30,899 bases of DNA from CAZWDL01 sp964632995. GTDB taxonomy: Bacteria; Bacteroidota; Bacteroidia; Chitinophagales; Saprospiraceae. Each line of letters starts with the position of its first letter. Position 1 is the stretch's first letter. Positions 26,605 through 30,899 of this stretch are shown one piece after another. The stretch spans positions 1-30,899 of the forward strand of contig CAZWDL010000089.1 of assembly GCA_964632995.1 (NCBI GenBank). The letters are read 5' to 3'. A program made the position numbers and the translations under genes. Under the pieces are notes generated by a model. The model saw only the letters and a program-made list of their open reading frames with translations. It was not told where the DNA came from and made no database searches.

Positions 26605-28704
26605 GTGAAAAAAATTCCTCTTACTTGTTTACTGCTGATTTTTGCAACTTTCCTTTTTACCCAGTCGCCCGAAACACTTGCCGAAGAGGTCCTCATCCGC
26701 CGCACTGCTTACGGCGTACCCCATATCAAAGCGCCAACGCTTCGCGGCGCCGCTTTCGGCCTGGCCTACTGCGAGATGGAAGACTACGGCGAGCGCGTCG
26801 TCCGGCCGCTGATTGCCGCCAGGGGTGACCTGGCCCGCATCGACGGCTACGAAGCCATCGACGGCGACTTTATCAACCAATTGGGCTACGAACGTACGGT
26901 AGCTACCTACCATCTGCTGGACGCCGACACCCGGGCCATGTTCGAAGGCTTTGCCGCTGGCGTCAATTACTATCTGGCGGAGCATCCGGACTCAATGCCG
27001 GAATATAAAGACTGGCGATTCACCGGGCACGATGTGGCGGCGGTGACCACCAGCGTGGCTACGGCCGCCAACGGCCGCCGCTTCGTCGACCGGCTGCAGC
27101 GCTGGCAGGCGGTTCAGGATTCGCTGCAGGCGCTTACCGAGCCGGGCTCCAACGCCTGGGCTTTCGCGCCGGCGCGCACCCAATCAGGCAATGCCATCCT
27201 GGTCCGAAACCCGCATTTGTCCTGGACGGCCGGCTATTACGAGGCCCAGCTGACCGTGCCGGGGCGGCTCAATTTCTACGGTGATTTTCGCATCGGGGGG
27301 CTCTTTGCCATCATCGGCGGCTTCAACGAGCACCTGGGATGGGCCACGACTAACAATAACCCCGATCTTGATGAAGTATACGCTTTGCAGGCCGATCCGG
27401 ACCAGCCCGATCACTTCCTGATCGATGGTATCTCCGTACCGCTGCAGCGCCGGCTCCTACGCGCTGAATTCCGCAACGGCGAGGCGCTGGCCGCGGAGAC
27501 CCGGGAGCTTTTATTCACTCCCTACGGCCCGGTTATTCACCGCGCAGACGGCAAGATCTACATCTGGAAAGCGGCCGGCGACGGCGAGTATCGCCGCGGG
27601 CAGCAGTTCCTGCACATGATGCTTGCCACTAACCTGCAAGAGTGGAAAACGGCCATGCGCATGCAGGCCATCACCTCCTCCAACTACACCTACGCCGATG
27701 CCGACGGCAACATCTTCTACGTCTGGAATGCCGGTATTCCGCACCTGCCGGTCCCTTCGGGCGGTGATACGGCGGCCGTGGAGGTGGTGCACAGCAGCGA
27801 TATCTGGACCTCCTACGTTCCTTTTGATTCGCTGCCACAGCTCCTTAATCCCCAAGGCGGCTACCTGCACAATGAAAACGATCCCTTTCATTTCTCGAAC
27901 CTGAATGAAATCCTGCATCCGGAAAATTTTCCGGATTACTACCCTGAGCCGCGCCTGCGGCAGCGCAGCCAGCTCAGCCTGCAGCTGATCGATAATGGAA
28001 AGGTCTTCAGCCTGGAAGACGTGGTGGAGGCCAAACACAGCATGGGGATGTTACTTGCTGATCAGGTTAAAGAGGACCTGATTAAGATGGTGAGGGCTTC
28101 CAATCCCAAAAAAGAAATACGCCAGGCGATCGCACACCTGGAGGATTGGGACAACAGCGTGCGGGCCGGCAGCCGGGGCGGCGTGCTCTTCGAGCAATGG
28201 TTTCAGGAATACCGCCGCCGGATGGGAGAGGAGGAACTCTACGCGGTCCCCTGGTCTTTCGATGATCCGATGAATACGCCCTCCGGCCTGGCCAATGCAG
28301 ATACGGCGATCGTAGCTTTCATAAGCGCCGTGGAGAAGGTGAAAGAAAGATACGGCAGCTGGGACCTGGCCTGGGGCGAGGTGCATCGCCTGCGCCATGG
28401 CGGACTCGACCTGCCGGTGGGCGGCGGCCCCGGCGGGCTGGGCTGCTTCCGCGTACTCTGGTACACCGACGATGAGGATGGCAAACGCCGCATCCGCGGC
28501 GGCGACGGCTGGCAGCTGGCGGTGGAGTTCAGCGATCCGCCGCGGGCCTATTCTATACTCGCCTATGGACAGAGCAATAAGAAGAGCTCTCCGCACCACG
28601 CCGATCAGGCGGCTATGTTCGCTGATAACAAAATGAAAAAGGTGGCGTATACGGAAGCGGCTATCGAGGCGGGGGCGATCCGGATATACCGGCCGGGGGA
28701 TTGA
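26605..28704 (+). CDS. Penicillin acylase-family N-terminal nucleophile hydrolase
   Basis: A 699-residue secreted acylase that should cleave itself into two chains and hydrolyse an amide bond (family members act on penicillins, N-acyl homoserine lactones and other acylated amines). The signal peptide is about residues 1-20. The alpha chain has RRTAYGVPHIKAPTLRGAAF and MFEGFAAGVNYYL, both typical. S182 in EPGSNAWAF is the nucleophile that becomes the new N-terminus of the beta chain. GGFNEHLGWATTNNNPD and PGGLGCFRVLW are further family motifs. It starts with GTG at 26605; an ATG at 26591 opens only the five-codon frame MSTER, whose TGA overlaps the GTG start. Substrate unknown; in this setting an N-acylated amino sugar is possible, but quorum-signal or peptide acylation is equally open. 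Confidence 0.93.
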   Translation: MKKIPLTCLLLIFATFLFTQSPETLAEEVLIRRTAYGVPHIKAPTLRGAAFGLAYCEMEDYGERVVRPLIAARGDLARIDGYEAIDGDFINQLGYERTVATYHLLDADTRAMFEGFAAGVNYYLAEHPDSMPEYKDWRFTGHDVAAVTTSVATAANGRRFVDRLQRWQAVQDSLQALTEPGSNAWAFAPARTQSGNAILVRNPHLSWTAGYYEAQLTVPGRLNFYGDFRIGGLFAIIGGFNEHLGWATTNNNPDLDEVYALQADPDQPDHFLIDGISVPLQRRLLRAEFRNGEALAAETRELLFTPYGPVIHRADGKIYIWKAAGDGEYRRGQQFLHMMLATNLQEWKTAMRMQAITSSNYTYADADGNIFYVWNAGIPHLPVPSGGDTAAVEVVHSSDIWTSYVPFDSLPQLLNPQGGYLHNENDPFHFSNLNEILHPENFPDYYPEPRLRQRSQLSLQLIDNGKVFSLEDVVEAKHSMGMLLADQVKEDLIKMVRASNPKKEIRQAIAHLEDWDNSVRAGSRGGVLFEQWFQEYRRRMGEEELYAVPWSFDDPMNTPSGLANADTAIVAFISAVEKVKERYGSWDLAWGEVHRLRHGGLDLPVGGGPGGLGCFRVLWYTDDEDGKRRIRGGDGWQLAVEFSDPPRAYSILAYGQSNKKSSPHHADQAAMFADNKMKKVAYTEAAIEAGAIRIYRPGD

Positions 28705-28710
28705 ATGAAA

Positions 28711-28760
28711 GTCGGAAGTCGGAAGTCGGAAGTGGGAAGTGGGAAGTCGGAAGTGGGAAG
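28711..28760. repeat. Heptamer repeat array GAAGTCG/GAAGTGG
   Basis: About seven units of the heptamer GAAGTCG, some with the variant GAAGTGG, follow directly after the acylase stop. It is the reverse complement of the CTTCCGA-type repeats at 2219-2242 and 23463-23499. Exact tandem structure suggests replication slippage. The rest of the 251-base gap to the next gene (28705-28955) is AT-rich around 28800 and holds no clear gene; it presumably carries the promoter of the caspase gene. Confidence 0.85.
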
Positions 28761-28955
28761 TTTTATCCGACCACGCAGTGGGCGGGCGGAAAGCTGATAC
28801 AAATTTTTTAATTTTACCTTGTCGCCGTAAGATCGGTTGGATGGCAACAGCTGTGTTCGTCCATCACGTTTACCCTGCAGTATGCCAACAGTTGGTCTGT
28901 GGCCTGAAAAAGCGGGGCGATATTTCAAAGAAGTTTTCCATAAAAACCACACCCC

Positions 28956-30899
28956 ATGTCACCGGCCAATGAAAGAGGATTAAGGGTAGAACGAGCAGGT
29001 TCCGGCGCCGCGCGCCCGGGGAAATCCTGGTTTTTCGGTATCGGCCTTAATGAATACGCCGAATTCCCCCACCTGACTAATGCAGTGAAGGACGTAGAGG
29101 ATATCCTCGCGGTGCTGCGGGAAAACTACGAAGTGGATGATGATTGCATCATCACCCTCTACAATCAGGTCGCTACGCGTGATCGCATCATTACCGAACT
29201 GGACCGCCTCGTCGATGATGTCCAACCCGGTGACCGCCTGCTGCTCTACTATTCCGGTCACGGTCATCTCAATCCTAAAACGGAAAAAGGTTACTGGATC
29301 CCCTACGACGCCGAACGGGACAATACTTCTCAATACATCCGCAATTCAACTATTCGCGGTTACCTGGAAGATATTGATTCCCTGCATACCTTGTTGATTA
29401 GCGACTCCTGCTTTTCCGGCTCGCTCTTCGTTCGCGGCGCCAGTCGATCAACTTATGCGGTTGACGAACTGGAAGGCCGCAAATCCCGCTGGGCGATCTG
29501 CTCCGGGCGGCACGATGAAGAAGTGTATGATGGTGAGCCGGGCGGCAACAGCCCTTTTGCTTCCAGCATCCTGGATGTGCTGCGCACGAATCGCCTGGCG
29601 AAACTCAATGTCGCCAAATTGGCCGACCGCGTCATCGAAATGACCCGCGCGCAGTACCGGCAGCTGCCGGAGGGCAATCCGGTATATGACGTGGGCCACA
29701 AAGGCGGGCAGTATGTGTTTCGCCTGCGCGCCAGCGAGGCCAATTTCTGGGAGCAATGTGCAGCAGCCAATACCCTTCCCGCCTACAATGATTACCTGGA
29801 GCGTTTCCCTTCCGGCCAGTATGCGGAGGAGGCCCTGCAACGCATCCGGCAGCTCGAAGAAGACCGCGAGTGGAAAGGAGCGCAGCGGATCGACCGCATT
29901 TACGCTTACCAGAACTTTCTGCGCCGCTTTCCGGATGGCCATCATGCCGCTGCTGCCCGCGCCCGCATCGAAGCGCTGGAACAATTCGATGCACCCGATT
30001 CGGCACCATCGGTTTCGAGGGGGAAAACGCCACCGGTGACCGGTCGTGTTTCCGCCGCCGGAGCTTCTGAGCCGCCTGTCTGGAAAAAATATTTGCCCTA
30101 CGCGCTGGCTGTCCTGCTCTTGCTGATCGCCGGCACCTGGATACTGTCCAGAGGCAATAAGCGAACCAGTGCGGAGGAAGCAGCTCTGCCACCCGCAGTA
30201 ATGGAAAATAGTCAACCGGAAGTAATGGCCGAAGAGGAAAGAAGTGATGTCGGTGAGGACAATTCAGCAGTAAACGGATCCAAACCACCTGAGGGATCCA
30301 ATACGGCACCCAGCCGGGAGGACAAAGCCTGGGCGATGGCCCGGGAGCGGAACGACGTAGCTTCCTACCAACGCTATCTGGAGGCTTTCCCCAACGGCGC
30401 CCATCGCGGGGAGGCCAGCAAAAGACTGTCTGAACTTAGAGCGCCGGCAACCGGCGAAGCAGCACCTGCTGTCTCCCGGGAAGAGCAGGCCTGGCAAGCC
30501 ACCCAGCAGCAAAATACGATTGCCGCTTATCAGCGGTTCCTGCGCGCTTTCCCCGATAGCAAGTACCGGACCGAAGCTGAAAGCCACCTGCAGGAACTAA
30601 GCAAATCGGATAGCTCTAAGGAAGCGCCACCTTTCGAACTGAAAACCCAACGGCTCGGAGGAAAAGACTACCGGGTGCTGCAATTCCGGGAGGGCCCTAC
30701 CTGGATGGCCGAGAATCTGCAACTGGAAACAAAAGAATCCTGGTGTTACGATGGGGCGGGGGGCAACTGCACCCAATACGGCCGCCTCTACACCTGGGCG
30801 GCCGCCGATCGCGCCTGTCGCCAACTGGGCTGGCGCCTGCCGACCGAAGCCGATTGGCGGGAACTGGTCACCCGGCTGGGCGGCGATCCGGCCAATGAA
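28956..30899 (+). CDS. Caspase-like (C14) protease with repeats, one TM helix and FISUMP-like domain, 3' end cut
   Basis: The frame is open from the ATG at 28956 to the window end (648 codons). An N-terminal caspase/metacaspase domain covers about residues 25-240. H102 in YYSGHGH and C152 in SDSCFSG form the catalytic dyad. About 40-residue repeats follow at 261-307 and 308-345 (AYNDYLERFPSGQYAEEAL, AYQNFLRRFPDGHHAAAA). A transmembrane helix lies at about 380-400 (LPYALAVLLLLIAGTWIL). Two more repeats of the same kind lie at 455-494 and 509-547 beyond it. From about 579, WMAENLQLETKESWCYD, YGRLYTWAAADRAC and GWRLPTEADW match the FISUMP paralogous domain (TIGR02145 type), which is still incomplete at the edge. 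There is no signal peptide, so the protease is probably cytoplasmic and the C-terminal part outside. Role unknown: regulated proteolysis, cell death or defence are possibilities. Confidence 0.9.
   Translation, partial: MSPANERGLRVERAGSGAARPGKSWFFGIGLNEYAEFPHLTNAVKDVEDILAVLRENYEVDDDCIITLYNQVATRDRIITELDRLVDDVQPGDRLLLYYSGHGHLNPKTEKGYWIPYDAERDNTSQYIRNSTIRGYLEDIDSLHTLLISDSCFSGSLFVRGASRSTYAVDELEGRKSRWAICSGRHDEEVYDGEPGGNSPFASSILDVLRTNRLAKLNVAKLADRVIEMTRAQYRQLPEGNPVYDVGHKGGQYVFRLRASEANFWEQCAAANTLPAYNDYLERFPSGQYAEEALQRIRQLEEDREWKGAQRIDRIYAYQNFLRRFPDGHHAAAARARIEALEQFDAPDSAPSVSRGKTPPVTGRVSAAGASEPPVWKKYLPYALAVLLLLIAGTWILSRGNKRTSAEEAALPPAVMENSQPEVMAEEERSDVGEDNSAVNGSKPPEGSNTAPSREDKAWAMARERNDVASYQRYLEAFPNGAHRGEASKRLSELRAPATGEAAPAVSREEQAWQATQQQNTIAAYQRFLRAFPDSKYRTEAESHLQELSKSDSSKEAPPFELKTQRLGGKDYRVLQFREGPTWMAENLQLETKESWCYDGAGGNCTQYGRLYTWAAADRACRQLGWRLPTEADWRELVTRLGGDPANE

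Noticed and set aside
28711..28760. Possible CRISPR array
   Set aside because: The units are seven bases in direct tandem without spacers, so it is a simple repeat.
30690..30899. Formylglycine-generating enzyme (sulfatase maturase) at the C-terminus of the caspase protein
   Set aside because: The WMAENL, YGRLYTW and GWRLPTEADW wording fits FISUMP-type domains better, and the visible part is too short to show maturase active-site cysteines.

Overview
The window reads as accessory DNA from a Bacteroidota chromosome. Supporting signs are a SusC/SusD outer-membrane pair, an ECF sigma/FecR pair, many lipoproteins with short Bacteroidota-style signal peptides, little obvious Shine-Dalgarno sequence, and a caspase-like protein ending in a FISUMP-type domain. 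Moderately high GC and the intergenic repeat types would suit Saprospiria (Lewinella-like marine bacteria), but that placement is inference.

Left part (1-5000, minus strand): a molybdenum hydroxylase pair of the isoquinoline 1-oxidoreductase type (a Tat-exported large subunit cut by the window edge and a two-cluster 2Fe-2S subunit), a small PH-like hypothetical protein, and a lipoprotein sulfatase. A second sulfatase of the same subclass is transcribed divergently (5271-6872).

Centre (7018-22531, plus strand): a polysaccharide-utilization-type locus. It starts with an ECF sigma factor, a FecR anti-sigma factor, a SusC-type TonB-dependent transducer with an STN domain, and SusD. A long hairpin follows, then a third sulfatase and four consecutive paralogous FAD-dependent oxidoreductases. 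No glycoside hydrolase or polysaccharide lyase is visible. This combination of SusCD, sulfatases and a four-copy flavoenzyme array is the most unusual feature. My working inference is a pathway that imports and desulfates a sulfated substrate and processes it oxidatively.

Right part (22693-28704): a YbaK-type deacylase followed by a good terminator, a fourth sulfatase with an odd repeat-derived N-terminus, a CE7/AXE1-like esterase with an N-terminal beta domain, a 137-bp nested palindrome, and a penicillin-acylase-family Ntn hydrolase. Together they supply desulfation, deacetylation and deacylation activities that fit the same substrate theme.

Right edge (28956-end): an incomplete gene for a membrane-anchored caspase-like protease. 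Related repeats lie on both sides of its single transmembrane helix and a FISUMP-like domain sits at the C-terminal end. It looks unrelated to the catabolic locus.

Several intergenic repeat families occur: a (GAAGTCG)n heptamer at three sites, GGCTATTGGC hairpins at two, and a TTTAG-rich palindrome. No rRNA, tRNA, CRISPR array, transposase or integrase is visible, and no gap between genes exceeds 300 bases.
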